Shown piece by piece: positions 13,701 to 23,525 of a DNA stretch of 64,000 nt. The position numbers and the translations under genes are program-made. The notes below the pieces were generated by a model that searched no databases, was not told the DNA's origin, and was given only the letters and a program-made list of their open reading frames with translations. Numbering within the stretch: the first letter of the stretch is position 1; each line of letters starts with the position of its first letter. This stretch comes from Gibbula magus (Eukaryota > Mollusca > Gastropoda > Trochida > Trochidae): the NCBI GenBank assembly GCA_936450465.1, contig OW388300.1:21019232-21083231 (forward strand), read 5' to 3'.

Positions 13701-16700
13701 AAAGCGCATGCGAGCCTTGTTAAAACAAACGCAGCTTACATTTTCATCTCATTATTTAACTCATCGACTTGACTAGTACTATTCTACGAGTTTTGCATTA
13801 CCAACAAACCAAAGGAACCCGATATCTTAATTAAAATGTAGGTAAAACGTTGGTGAAACCTATATAAGATTGACTATTTGATTTAGGGCGAAGGTTTTTT
13901 AAACCAACGTTTTACCTACATATACCTTTTTCTTCCGGTATCGGGTTACTGTGCAACAAACTAGTCAACTGACCTGCTGGCCCGGATAGCTTGAAGCAGT
14001 TCTTGAGATTGCGGTGGCCCTCCCCCATGAGAGGAACCAGCCGAGAGAAGACCGATATACCCTGGAGAGTCTTCTTCTTCTCCTCTGGCACGTGGTACAG
14101 TTTGGACGTTTCGTCAACGTTGATAATCTGGCTTGTAGCGAGGCAGGCCAATAGCTCTCTAACGTATCTACGAAAGGGAAAATATGATACACAGTACAAA
14201 TAATATATACACATAAGGGGGAGGGGGTCGCCTTTGGGGTCCATCAAATGTACATGCATGGGTAATGGGGGGGGGGGGGGAGGAAGGGGGGGGGGGGGGG
14301 GGGGGGGGTAGGGGTTGAGAGGGGGGGGGGGGGGAGTGGTAGAACTTTATTTACCTTACCTTAGAGAGAATTCAATTGTACACGTTTCTAAGGATAAAAC
14401 GAGATATAGCTGTCCATTTACTTACCTGTGTATAAACATATGTAGATGTATGTACAACATTTGTTTAGTAGAAGTATACTTCAAAATAAATATATTTTAA
14501 CAGACTGCTAATTAATCGCTGAAGTATTGCATGTAATAGTTACAGACCTCGATCTCGGGTTCAAGTTAGATGAACGCCGAGGCCGTCAGGCATGCATACG
14601 TTGAACGCGAGGTCTCAAAACTACATCAGAACAGAACATATACACTTTTAGTGTTAATATCAAGTTTCGTATGTTAAACTTGTGGGAGTAAAAATATGGT
14701 TGGCCTTGTCAGAAATCCATATTATATATTACAGGTTATCATAAGAGTGTATTTTGAGATGATCAATATCCTGCATTAGGAATTGTATTTTGCGATCCTT
14801 GGCGAGTCAACTACATAGTGTTTATTCCTAATGCAGGATATTGACCATCCCAAAACACAAGAGCATGATAACTTCTTTATCATACAATGTCTTTCTTCGT
14901 CATTTTGCGCAAAACAGCTTGACAACATTCATTAATTAATTAACTATGCGTATTGATATATGCACATGAACAGCTAGCTATTCTCACGGTAAATGACACA
15001 AAATAATGCCTCCTAAATTATGCTTTCAGTTAAAATAATGACTTATTTGGCATGATCTTAATTTTCAATGTTTTAATACGTTTCAAAATACGTCAAATGA
15101 AAAAGATTTAACGTAAGGACGGCGAATTCGAACTCGTCTCCTGTCGCTTTCATGGAATCATGACTGTTGGCAAATGTCAATCTCCATAAGAGAGGGAGTT
15201 ACTTCCCTTCCGCTCGGTTACATATGGCGACTCACACATCGCACGGAGAGCTGAACTGGATACTTAGCTGCTAATTCTAAAATCCCCATTATGGAACAGT
15301 GAGAATGGACGTTCGGTAAATGAATAAGTGACTCAAAATGCCTTTGTTACCTACAATGTATGAGTATTTTATAAAGTGTTTGCTCGGTAGATTTCAACTG
15401 ATGAACATATCATGCCACTGCTTGATCATAATAATCTTGTGGTGGCACGAGGTCCTGTGCATAGCTCATTCGACCGCTATCAGTTAAGTTCAGCAACAAC
15501 GGGCGTGGCTCGCTGGATGGGTGGGTTACCCGCCTCATTGCTGAATGAAAACTGAGAGTTTGAAGGGTGATTCCCTGCCCCACACTGAGTTGATGACGCT
15601 CATGGTGTCACCTTGGGCAAGGGACTTTATTCGAAATGTGCCTCTGTTCACTCAGCAGTACAATTGAGTACCTGGTTTGAAAGTGCAGGCAATGTGACAG
15701 ATAACCTTCGAGCGCCTTAATTGGTAGCCCAGGTTGCATACTCCCAAGGGAGTTGAGAATGAAAAAGGAACGATGTTGGTCCTTACACCAGGGTTATAAT
15801 GTGTGTGGCGCTTTGAGCATGGTCCTTTGTGTTGTGGAGTTTAGCGCGATATAAGTATCCTCATAATTATTGTTAATACATTTTGCACCAATATGCATTG
15901 CACAACGTTTATTTTGTCATTTCTCAAATTAATGTATATGAAATGAAGTCATGTAAATTTACATGAAGATGTTACGTTGTTAGTTACAACTGTTACGGAA
16001 ATTTACATTATTACCGGCGTTCGAAACGTTAACGCGTGTGACGTCATTTTCAGGAGAGGTTCCGTCACCTGACCTCTGTAATTTGCATCTTTATTCGTAT
16101 ATGACCCCAACGGATATAGAAAATACCCGTTGCCTTTATCCTGCCGAGAACACCATTCATTGTATGATAGAGAGTTTATATCAGTCAGCTTTCACAGGCC
16201 GAGTAGTGATGCACGTGCAACATGCTGAAATGTACAAGCCAATGAAATAGGCCGCATGGTCAGTGTTCACATCGTCAGTATACACAAAATACAACACACT
16301 TTAATTATTGTTAAACATTCCTGCACTTCAGTTGAAGATTTAACATCTATAACTGGTATACAAACTTATGACGATAAAAACCAAACAAATGTTCTCACCA
16401 TTGTTTTGTGTGCTATGTAAATATATCACATTTTGTTATTTACTTACATTCCACTTGATGATGGAATAAGCATATACTCCAGAACGTCGTGGTTTTTCAC
16501 ATTAAAGAAGTTGTTATCCAGAAAATATTCCTGTTCTTAAAACAAACTTGATTAAATTCAGCTCTACCGATGGCAATATAGTCGCAATATTACTTTTATC
16601 CGTCTCATGTAAATATGTGTCTGTTTATACACCAGTCTGATTAAAATCGACCTTGTTCCGAGGAATACAATTTGCAAAATAATATATCTACCGGGATACG

Positions 16701-17628
16701 AACAGGTTCTGTAGATTCCTCGCCACAAGTTTGGCATGGAAACCTCCGAACGATATGAGTTCGTATCCCGGTGAATGCACTATTTTGCAATTTTTTACCG
16801 CGGAATACCGTCGGTTTTAATCAGGCTGTTTATACACAAGGTATTTCGGAAATGGTGTTATAACACCTTTGAGAGTTTGACTGGTTAACGATGAACTTCT
16901 ACATCACATGAGCTTTATTCATTCATACAATGAAAGTGGATTCTTTTATGCATTTTTATCACTTAGATTCTATGTTCAATCGCACTCACAACAATCATTG
17001 ATTTTACTGAATGATAAAAAGGTAAAGTTTATATCATTGGAATGACATTCATCCGCAATTCCGTTCCTTTAGTTGTTCTGAATTAAGTCTGTCTATTAGG
17101 CCTAAAAAAAAGTTTCTGATCTTTTTAGGCTGACAAAAATGATGCGATGACGCAATTTTTTTTTTTTCGACATTTTTTGGGGTGGAATGAAGAGATAAAA
17201 ACACAAAATTTAGACAATTATTTGTATAAATAAAGCACAAACCCTCTTAAATATGCTAGACATATTTCCCGAAAGTAAACGATTACGATTATTATGCAGT
17301 TCCCCGGGGCTTCTTTGAAGTCACCAATCAGATTTGTGTTAATTCTTCCCACGTACCAAACCACAACGGCACCTAAAAAACCTGACAGAGCTCGGAAACA
17401 ACTAACATTTCAGCACTTGGGTAAACTTGATATGCTATGGGCACACCCAATATCCCATACATCCTACCTTTCCTTAAGCTTCAGCTTGTCTGCGAGTTCC
17501 TGTGAGGTGACGGGGTTGGAGGCGTCCAAGAGGTACTGGACTATGCCTAGTTCCCGTGCCGTGGCCAGCGTGTTCATCACTACCCCTCCAGTCAGGTAGC
17601 CCATCATCATCCCGCCGTACTCAGCCAT
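4817..17628 (-). CDS. SAM-dependent methyltransferase, Rv2258c-like, 4 exons (complete CDS)
   Basis: This gene model joins 17468-17628, 14167-13974, 6318-6196 and 5379-4817, read on the minus strand. The total is 1041 nt, or 346 aa plus stop, and all intron borders are GT..AG with matching phases (2, 1, 1). Residues about 15-80 look like the winged-helix N-terminal domain of this family. The Rossmann methyltransferase domain follows, with motif I EVGEFGSATG at residues 164-173, the DWVLTRDVIHDLPDP segment at about 232-246, and the KPGG loop at about 258-261, followed by YSMIDIG. The family is known from bacteria (Rv2258c of Mycobacterium) and is multicopy in molluscs; its substrate is unknown and it is presumably cytosolic. 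The start ATG has A at -3 and G at +4. A candidate AATAAA lies about 160 nt after the stop. The model is strong; the specific biochemical role is not known. Confidence 0.9.
5380..6195 (-). other. Methyltransferase intron 3
   Basis: This 816-bp intron contains an AAATTCCATKGGA-rich patch (5938-6000) of locally repeated short motifs and no coding text. Donor GTAAAACA, acceptor ATTTACAG. Confidence 0.8.
6196..6318 (-). CDS. Methyltransferase exon 3 (linker)
   Basis: This 123-nt exon lies between a TTTCAG acceptor and a GTAAAACA donor. It reads GIQYTDIPSVFDILEEIL and then ILPAVPGLTEKL, the segment that leads from the N-terminal domain to SAM motif I. Phase 1 on both sides joins exons 2 and 4 without loss of frame. 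It is too short to stand out as an open frame on its own and is supported by phase, splice sites and family fit. Confidence 0.85.
6377..7712 (+). mobile_element. Rex1/Babar-like (CR1 group) LINE, RT part, defective
   Basis: Reverse-transcriptase text runs NDYRPVALTSIAMKSMER, DPLQFAYRSRRGVVDA, STGAPQGCVISPVLFTLYTN, KFADDAAIVG (motif C) and the C-terminal LLPSGRRYKVPVLKTKRA, typical of the Rex1/Babar-like branch of CR1. About 10 bp are missing at 6636-6641, which shifts the frame and removes the motif A aspartate. The 5' half, including the endonuclease, is absent. It ends with AATAAAGTAG and a (TTA)n tail to 7712. It lies in methyltransferase intron 2 in antisense. Confidence 0.9.
7713..8689. 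other. Intronic sequence without recognisable features
   Basis: It lies between the two LINEs in methyltransferase intron 2. Only a short AT run (ATATATATAATATATATTAT, 8275-8296) stands out. Confidence 0.5.
8973..10377. other. Sequence separating two parts of the decayed LINE
   Basis: About 1.4 kb lies where the LINE protein would need only about 50 codons, so most of it is probably an insertion. It contains the inverted repeat at 10133-10266 but no coding frame and no clear terminal repeats of its own. Confidence 0.5.
10133..10266. repeat. Inverted repeat inside the decayed LINE
   Basis: The left arm AGAATAACCAACTCGGCGCG...TATGCAC pairs with the right arm GTGCATATTTCCCGTAATCA...GGTTATTCTC. 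It is about 130 bp, a short palindromic MITE, and lies in the 1.4 kb sequence that separates two parts of the LINE at 8690-12160. Confidence 0.8.
12496..12579. repeat. 42-bp tandem duplication
   Basis: GTGGTTGAGCAGGCGTATRA...TTTTACCATGTTGRGTGAG occurs twice back to back. It is a small local duplication in methyltransferase intron 2. The surrounding 12160-12823 shows nothing else. Confidence 0.8.
12824..13097 (-). mobile_element. tRNA-derived SINE, Meta-like domain, copy 2
   Basis: The reverse complement has box A GGATAGCGCAGTGGTTAGCG, a degraded box B (GGTTCGTGCTTCTAATCC), a central GAATTTGAGTGTAGAACC block and AATACTCTTGAAAGCGGC near the end. It is more diverged than copy 1. Confidence 0.8.
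13299..13448. repeat. Fold-back element family A, older copy
   Basis: The left arm is CCACAGGCCAAGTTTAGCGC...AACAGAGATGAACGATCAG; the right arm is its imperfect complement ending GAGCCTGTGC. It matches the 63752-63912 copy over the whole length, with more mismatches between its own arms. Confidence 0.85.
13813..13950. repeat. Palindromic element next to methyltransferase exon 2 donor
   Basis: The ends GAACCCGATATC and GGTATCGGGTT, and inner arms TGTAGGTAAAACGTTGGT and ACCAACGTTTTACCTACA, form a stem around about 50 bp. It ends about 24 nt from the exon 2 splice donor (minus strand). Confidence 0.8.
13974..14167 (-). CDS. Methyltransferase exon 2 (winged-helix remainder)
   Basis: The acceptor is TTTCGTAG and the donor is CAGCAG|GTCAGT. 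The 194-nt exon completes codon 54 (Arg) and encodes RYVRELLACLATSQII, then a wing-like VDETSKLYHVPEEKKKTL. The last codon is split 1/2 with exon 3. A palindromic element lies about 24 nt beyond its donor and a poly-C run (coding strand) about 100 nt before its acceptor. Confidence 0.9.
14221..14340. repeat. Poly-G tract (poly-C on methyltransferase strand)
   Basis: Several G runs, the longest over 20 bases, lie between 14221 and 14335 with single A or T breaks. On the minus strand this is a C-run about 100-165 nt upstream of the exon 2 acceptor. The G strand could form quadruplexes. Confidence 0.95.
14735..14873. repeat. Inverted repeat in methyltransferase intron 1
   Basis: GTTATCATAAGAGTGTATTT...CAATATCCTGCATTAGGAAT pairs with ATTCCTAATGCAGGATATTG...CACAAGAGCATGATAAC. 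It is a fold-back MITE without coding content. Confidence 0.8.
15441..15877 (+). mobile_element. 5S-rRNA-derived SINE with Nin-like 3' domain
   Basis: The head has 5S internal-promoter-like blocks: AGTTCAGCAACAACGGGCG (box A/IE region) at about 15487 and GCTGGATGGGTGGG followed by ACCCGCCT (box C) at about 15512. The body GGGCAAGGGACTTTATTC...GAGTACCTGG and the end GTGTGGCGCTTTGAGC...AGTTTAGCGCGATATAAGTA fit the conserved Nin-type SINE 3' domain. It lies in methyltransferase intron 1, opposite to the gene. Confidence 0.75.
16619..16838. repeat. Inverted repeat with CTGTTTATACAC ends
   Basis: The outer ends CTGTTTATACAC and GTGTATAAACAG enclose further complementary blocks: CTGATTAAAA / TTTTAATCAG, TTGCAAAATA / TATTTTGCAA and ACCGGGATACGAAC / GTTCGTATCCCGGT. 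It is a 220-bp fold-back element in methyltransferase intron 1. Confidence 0.82.
17468..17628 (-). CDS. Methyltransferase exon 1 (start codon, winged-helix start)
   Basis: The exon runs from an ATG, with sequence GACAAG before it, to a GTAGGATG donor. It encodes residues 1-53 plus two bases of codon 54. The protein begins MAEYGGMMMGYLTGG and continues with an NTLATARELGIVQYLL helix and a TSQELADKLKL segment, typical of the helix-turn-helix-like N-terminal part of this methyltransferase family. The intron is phase 2. Confidence 0.9.
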
Positions 17629-18799
17629 CTTGTCCTGCTAAATAGAGTATGAAGGATATTTGTCGACAGGCCATTGTTATCATTCGGCCTTAAAGGTCAC
17701 AGTTCACACATGCGACCTGCATACATATAATAGCCACAACCTCGTCATGAATATAGCTCACCTCACTTACATAGCCTATACGCTAAAACCGCTTAGGGAA
17801 CTTCTAGCGGGACAAATGTTATCGACCAGTACGTTCTTGCGTGTATAGCGCTCGCACAGTATAGTTAGCGCGCTTGTGAGTGCGATGCGCTGTGGATATA
17901 TTGGTCTTAAGTAAAGTCTGAAAGCTAGAAAAATACTTTTGGGGGAATATATTAGATTGGTTACAAACTGAGCATTATCTTCTGGAAATGTCTATTCAAA
18001 AATTATATACATGTAAGTATTTGGAAACGTCTAGCTATGAGTGTCAGATCTGTCTAAAGAAGGTTTTACAGGAGGACAAATTGCGAGAAAAACACTAAAA
18101 TTAATGCCAGTAATATTTTCAGTCAAACAATAGAAAACAGAAACCGTCTTTAATAAATATGTGCAAATAAGATCTGGAAGAGGAATATAAAACTACAAAA
18201 TAGGCATGTAACATGTCTAAATATATCGTTTATCCTATTTAGATAAATTCCGAAACTAAAAATATAAAAACATCCAAATTTTACTCGACACAAACGACAA
18301 TTCACTGCTCTCAATAAGAGGGTCATTTCAAAGTCGAAGTTGGAGACAAATTTAAAATATTCGAATAATTAATCATACATAGAAAGGCTCTTCTAAATTA
18401 AGTGACAGGGTGTCCACGCAGCTACAATGTCAGTCTCGAATTTAACTCAATATATAAACCAATTAAGTTCACTTTTTACATTTTGAACAAGGTCAGGATT
18501 AGTAATCAAATAACTTATTGTTTCTATAAAACTACTTAATATTTTTATCTGTAGATATATAAAGGTTTCTGGGGGTATTACAGTTAAATTAATGACAGGT
18601 TAGAATATGTATGGATGTTTGGCAAGTCGACAATTGTAATTTATTCATTTTGATCAAGAAATATATTTTTGGTTCAGGTCGAAAACCACAGTAACATGAT
18701 TCACTTCATTGTCAAGAATGATATACATTTTCAAAATTGAATACAGAAATAACTTGAATCGATTCACTCCCATCATACAGAATTCCAAATATTCCAATA
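17629..18799. other. Upstream region of the methyltransferase, then non-genic
   Basis: The first 200-300 bp should hold the 5' UTR and promoter of the minus-strand gene; I see no clear TATA box. Beyond about 17900 it is AT-rich without structure I can name. Confidence 0.4.
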
Positions 18800-20483
18800 T
18801 ATACAGATACCAAATATGCTTTTACTTAGCATTTATCCGTGTCCTGACGGCGATGTGAAAAACGTCTTCTCAACGTATGTTCACCATAGAGAACTATCTA
18901 TACATATAAAGGAAAAACAGGATTGGGTGGGTCTATTCACGAACGCGTACCTATTATAAGGAAAGTGCTATGAATATCAAACTTATATATTCTGAAAGAA
19001 CACATAATCGCCTCTAATATGATACCAAATATGCTTTTATTTAACAATTATCCGTTTCCTGACGGCGATGTGAAAAACGTCCTCTAAAAATATCTCTTGT
19101 TATTGTCACAAACAAATCATTACTTCCATGTAAGCTTAGTATATGAATTTGTAGAAATCAGTGCATACCAATATCTCTTTGATGTAGGTACATGTACATG
19201 TATATAGTTTAGTTAAGATAGTAGTGTTATATAAACAGAGGTATATAACATGATGTGAATCTTAATTTATTTCAATGAAGAATAGATCACAATTTTTACA
19301 CGAAGGTGATTGGTGAAAATTATATGTGATGCATCTACTTAAAAATTGCGATGTATATACAGCTTTATATTTTTCAGAACAACAGAGTACGCAAATATAT
19401 TTCAAAATATTCCCTTATTTAGTTAGATAAGTAACCACATAAGAATTACTAGACAAATATAAAATATCCATCTTCAGTGAAAACCGCATGTTATGAAAGG
19501 AGTAATGTAATCACTTTGCCATGATTTAAAACAATATTGTACCTATTAACAATCGCAAATATCGACTTTCCGTATAATTATTTTACTGACATTTGTTTTT
19601 ATTAACAGTCGCTTGTGCTGAGAAGAGCTGTACTAGAATGACTCTGAGCATAATGATATAATGCCGTTTGAATAAATTTACTTCAAGTTACTACAATATC
19701 GATAAAAGGTTTCTTCTTATAGGGAATGGTAAACTTAGGTGAATGTAACGTTCTTTCATACCTTGGAATATTATACCAGGAAGATATATACATTTATGTT
19801 TTTAAAGAGCAAACACCTTGGAGTGTCTCGAGCTCTTTTGTGTGTTAAATAATTATATATTAGATTGGTTAGCTTAAAGAGCATTCATGGTAACTTAACT
19901 TGTGCCAGAACTTAATCAACGTTTATATATCATAATTTTAATAGTTAAACTTCCTAGTTCTCCATATAATATGAAACTGGGGCTGAATTGGTATGGCGTA
20001 TTTAAACAATCTTCCCAAACCATGGCGTGTAGGATTACAAAAGTACTTAATTAAAATTACAGATCAGTATAAAATCTTCAAGTAATCTAATGACTCCCAG
20101 TGATTCACATCGCCGTCAGGAAACGGATAATTGTTAAATAAAAGCATATTTGGTATCAGATTGAAGGCGATTATATGTTCTTTAAGAATATATAAGTTTA
20201 ATATTCAAAGCACCTTCCTTATTGTAGATACGCGCTAGTGAATAGACCCACCCAATTGTCTCTTTCCTAATGTACATGTATAGATAGTTCTCTATGGTCA
20301 ACATACGTTTAGAGGACGTTTTTCACATCGCCGTCAGGAAACGGATAACTGTTAAATAAAAGCATATGTGGTATCAAATTGAAGGCGATTATGTGTTCTT
20401 TACGAATATATAGGTTTAATATTCAATGTACCTTCCTTATAATAGGTACGCGCTAGTGAATAGACCCACCCAATCCTGTCCAG
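18800..20483. repeat. Large inverted repeat with arms made of 218-bp tandem units
   Basis: The right arm (20100-20483) has two tandem units that start CATCGCCGTCAGGAAACGG, spaced 218 bp (20108 and 20326). The left arm (18800-19090) carries the same units in reverse complement, including CCGTTTCCTGACGGCGATG near 19050. Shared blocks include AATAGACCCACCCAAT, TAGATAGTTCTCTATGG and AAAAGCATATTTGGTATC. About 1 kb of AT-rich sequence without coding frames separates the arms. It could be a foldback-type transposon. Confidence 0.85.
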
Positions 20484-20847
20484 ATTCTAAATCCGCTTCA
20501 ATAGCCTACAGAATAGTTACACAGCGTACATCGCAAGCGCGCTTATAACTGCTAAGCAAGGATATGCCAGTCGATAAACCGAGCCCCTCTGGAAGCTCCC
20601 TTAGCGGTTGTCAAATAGCGACGACCGGTCATACACGGGTCAAACGTCCATGGAGGATCGAGAGGAGGGGTGCAGGGTCGACGCACAGTACATTTAATGA
20701 ATCCCTCTTTTCAATATGTACGAGATTTGAAATAAATTAGGTTTAGTTCGACACCCTCATTCAGAAGACTTGAAGTCAGGATATGTCAATTAATTTGTTC
20801 TTGAATTATTATCATACCAATTCAGCATGTTGCAGAAGCAGTGCCGT

Positions 20848-21045
20848 GTTCAAGATAGGTTTCAAAGTAATCGCTCACAGAGCGATTACTTTGAAACCTA
20901 TCTTGAACGCGATTGCTCAATGTAGCGCTACGTAGCAAGGCGAGCAAACTTTGAGGTATTTGCACTGTGTCGTTCAAGAGAGAAGAAGCGCTCATTGAGC
21001 GCTACATTGAGCGCTACATTGAGCAATTTAAGCGCTCGCTACTAT
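20848..21045. repeat. Perfect 29-bp palindrome plus TTGAGCGCTACA repeats
   Basis: Positions 20848-20876 and 20880-20908 are exact reverse complements around the 3-base loop ACA (arm GTTCAAGATAGG...ATCGCTC). Just after it, ATTGAGCGCTACATTGAGCG occurs in direct copies with an inverted copy TTGCTCAATGTAGCGCTAC upstream. Confidence 0.9.
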
Positions 21046-21183
21046 TGAACGGGGCGCTGGTGTCTGCATGGCGTTTGGTAGTCTTACATTCAGACTCTGA
21101 AAAAAGTATTTATTCTGAAAATATCAGAATTAAATATTATTAAGGAGACTGTGAGCAATGGGTAAAAGACGCTCCTTTTTATT

Positions 21184-21935
21184 ATACCGTATTTCCTCTA
21201 ATAGGGACCGGGCCTCAACTAGGAGCCGGGCCTCTTATAGCTGCCGGGGGGTAAAGGTACCTGAAGGTGAATAAGGGCCTGTGCTTTTATCGCATCAATG
21301 GTCATCCCCTACTAGATATACTTCTCATATATGTTCCCATGCTAAATTAAGTTTACGTCAAATGGCGAGGAGTTTGTGTTATTCTAAGAAATTTTAGTGA
21401 GTTATCGAAGATTATCAGATGTATTGGTCAACGCTAAAATTGAAATAAGGACCGGGCCTCAAATAAGAGCCGGGCCTCCAAATAGCGCCGGGGGGTAAAT
21501 AGAGAATCTCACCCAAGTGTCTTCTGATATCAAATATATCAACACTCGTTGATATATTTGATATCAGAAGACACGAGGGTGAGGTTCTATTTATCATCCA
21601 AAATCATTCTTCGTTAGTTTTTCATGAACAATGAAAATATCTGAACACAAAGCTGCCATTTAGCTTCCAGTTCCGTGATGTCACAGCAGTGTGACGTCAT
21701 CGTGGTTTTGACGTCATTGCATTGTGATGCCATTAATTGATGATGCAAAGTCATTGTGATGTCATTTAGCTGACGCCAACAGGGCATTGTTCAAAATCTA
21801 CTGTCAAAACGATATCTCCTAGGAGATATCGCTTGATCTCTTACAAGGGATATCTCCTGTGGAACCCAGTGTTGGATGATAAGAGCCCTTACATGTTTAT
21901 AAGGGCCCGGGCCCCTATTAGAGGAAATACGGTAT
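21184..21935. mobile_element. MITE-like element with ACCGTATTTCC terminal inverted repeats
   Basis: The left end ACCGTATTTCCTCTAATAG (from 21186) is matched by CTATTAGAGGAAATACGGT at the right end. Inside the left end, a GGACCGGGCCTC..GAGCCGGGCCTC..GCCGGGGGG block occurs twice (21205-21257 and 21449-21497), about 240 bp apart. The centre is occupied by family C copy 1. There is no transposase frame, so it is non-autonomous; the superfamily is unknown to me. Confidence 0.75.
21501..21882. repeat. Compound fold-back repeat, family C copy 1 (nested)
   Basis: The first hairpin is almost perfect (GTCTTCTGATATCAAATATA and its complement around a short loop). The second module has TGTGACGTCATCG, TTTTGACGTCATTGC and TTGTGATGTCATTT motifs and a 20-bp palindrome GATATCTCCTAGGAGATATC. 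It sits inside a larger inverted-repeat element (21184-21935). Confidence 0.85.
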
Positions 21936-23037
21936 TTGTCTTTGGCGATTGGCGTATAGCAGCTGACGTTTGGCATTTGACCATTGTCTGTTTTTTCCTT
22001 AAAATTACCACTGTTTTATACATCATCAAGTCAAGGCAAGGAGTGTGTACATATCATTCAAACTTTCTAGAGGTTTTTGTAGTGGAGAAGAAGATGAAAA
22101 TAGGTTTTTATGTCATGGCCTCTGTGACCGATATTTCATGGTCTCAATTCTCTAGAGTCAGGAGAAGAAGTCCAAAAAAAGTTTACGTATGGACGGATGG
22201 ACAGACGGATTGATGGATATGGTCCCCAGATCCCAGATTAGCTGTGTACGCAGATTGGGCCTCGGTTTAACGACATTCGACGACTCTTGCGTCACACTTA
22301 TAAATATTGTTCGGATTATATCCTATGATTAAAGTTCTTTGATGATATCAAATTAAATTGTGTGTCATTAAAGGCAGCTCAATAGCGCCAAAATAACCCA
22401 CTCGTTCATGGGAAATGGAGTACATTTATAGTCAATGGACTAAATACACTTGTTGCATAATACATTATCTAAAAATTCCCATCAAAGAAAAATACTTTAC
22501 TCAGATGTGAGACATCAAACCAACCAGTTGAGTATGATGGTGCATGTAAGAGCCCTTTCATCGAAGTATATATTCTATTGGTGTGCTTAATATTATGAAT
22601 TTAAATTGAATATCATTTCACATGGGTTTTATAGATGGACGTAATATCCCATCTCTGGCAGAAAGAACAGTATTCACAATGTCCTTTCGTCAATCAATTA
22701 CTTGTACTGCTGCCAGTGATTACCGATGAACTGGTTTCTAAGATGAATTGGCACGACATCATTGAGAATGTTTATTATGTATAAGTTTTACCTGTTGCCT
22801 TAACCTGAACCTGTTTAACCTGATCGTCCATCAATCTACGTGCCTTCAAATCACGGATTAAAAGTGTCGTTTCTATCTAGGAAACATGCTTAATGAGACA
22901 GATGTTTACCTGGTAAGTCATTTTGAACTTGTGTGCATCACATGAAAGAAGTTCCCGCCCTTTTAAAATTATTGTTTATTCTTTGAATAATGGTATACTT
23001 CTATACCAATCAATACCGATGAATAATGTAAACTCAC
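21936..23037. other. Non-genic; fragment of a GGACGGACAGACGG-type repeat
   Basis: GTTTACGTATGGACGGATGG followed by ACAGACGGATTG (22180-22212) is the end of a repeat often seen in mollusc genomes. Nothing else is recognised. Confidence 0.4.
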
Positions 23038-23525
23038 TACAGTTGCATGTAGTATAAGTCATAGGCTATAAAACTCGGTAATTTGTAGCGGTTCAGTTGT
23101 AGTCAATGACAAGCATAGTTTACTTAGCACTGGCATTGTGCTACAACCATGAAAACATGTGTCGATATTTTATTATGCGCTTGTTTTGCCTATTTCTGCT
23201 GTAAATCCAAATAAAACTATGTCTCCTAATACTCTCGGAGAGTCTGCTGTGTTTAAAGTTGTAAAATTTCACCCGAGTCAAAATATTCATGCAGTTCATG
23301 CATGTAGTATTGTCATAGGTTATGAAACATGGTATTTTGTCGCGTTTTAGTTGTAGATATTAGTTTGACTTAACACAGACACCGAGCTGTAAATTTAAAA
23401 AATCTTGACTTGACCTGTAAAGGATTCATATTCATCTTTGGAAGTTTGCTATGTATAAAGTTGATGGTAAAAATTTTGATATATCGTCCGATTCAAAATA
23501 TTCATGCGCACCTATTAAACCGAAA
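23038..23525. repeat. Diverged 253-bp tandem duplication
   Basis: Block GCATGTAGTATAAGTCATAG (about 23044) recurs as GCATGTAGTATTGTCATAGG (about 23303), and TCAAAATATTCATGC recurs (23279 and 23494). The order is conserved across two units. Nothing in it codes for a recognisable protein. Confidence 0.65.

Noticed and set aside
13965..14259. Single-exon reading of the methyltransferase exon 2 frame through 14259
   Set aside because: The true exon stops at the acceptor at 14167; the upstream part of the frame is intron and poly-C-adjacent sequence.
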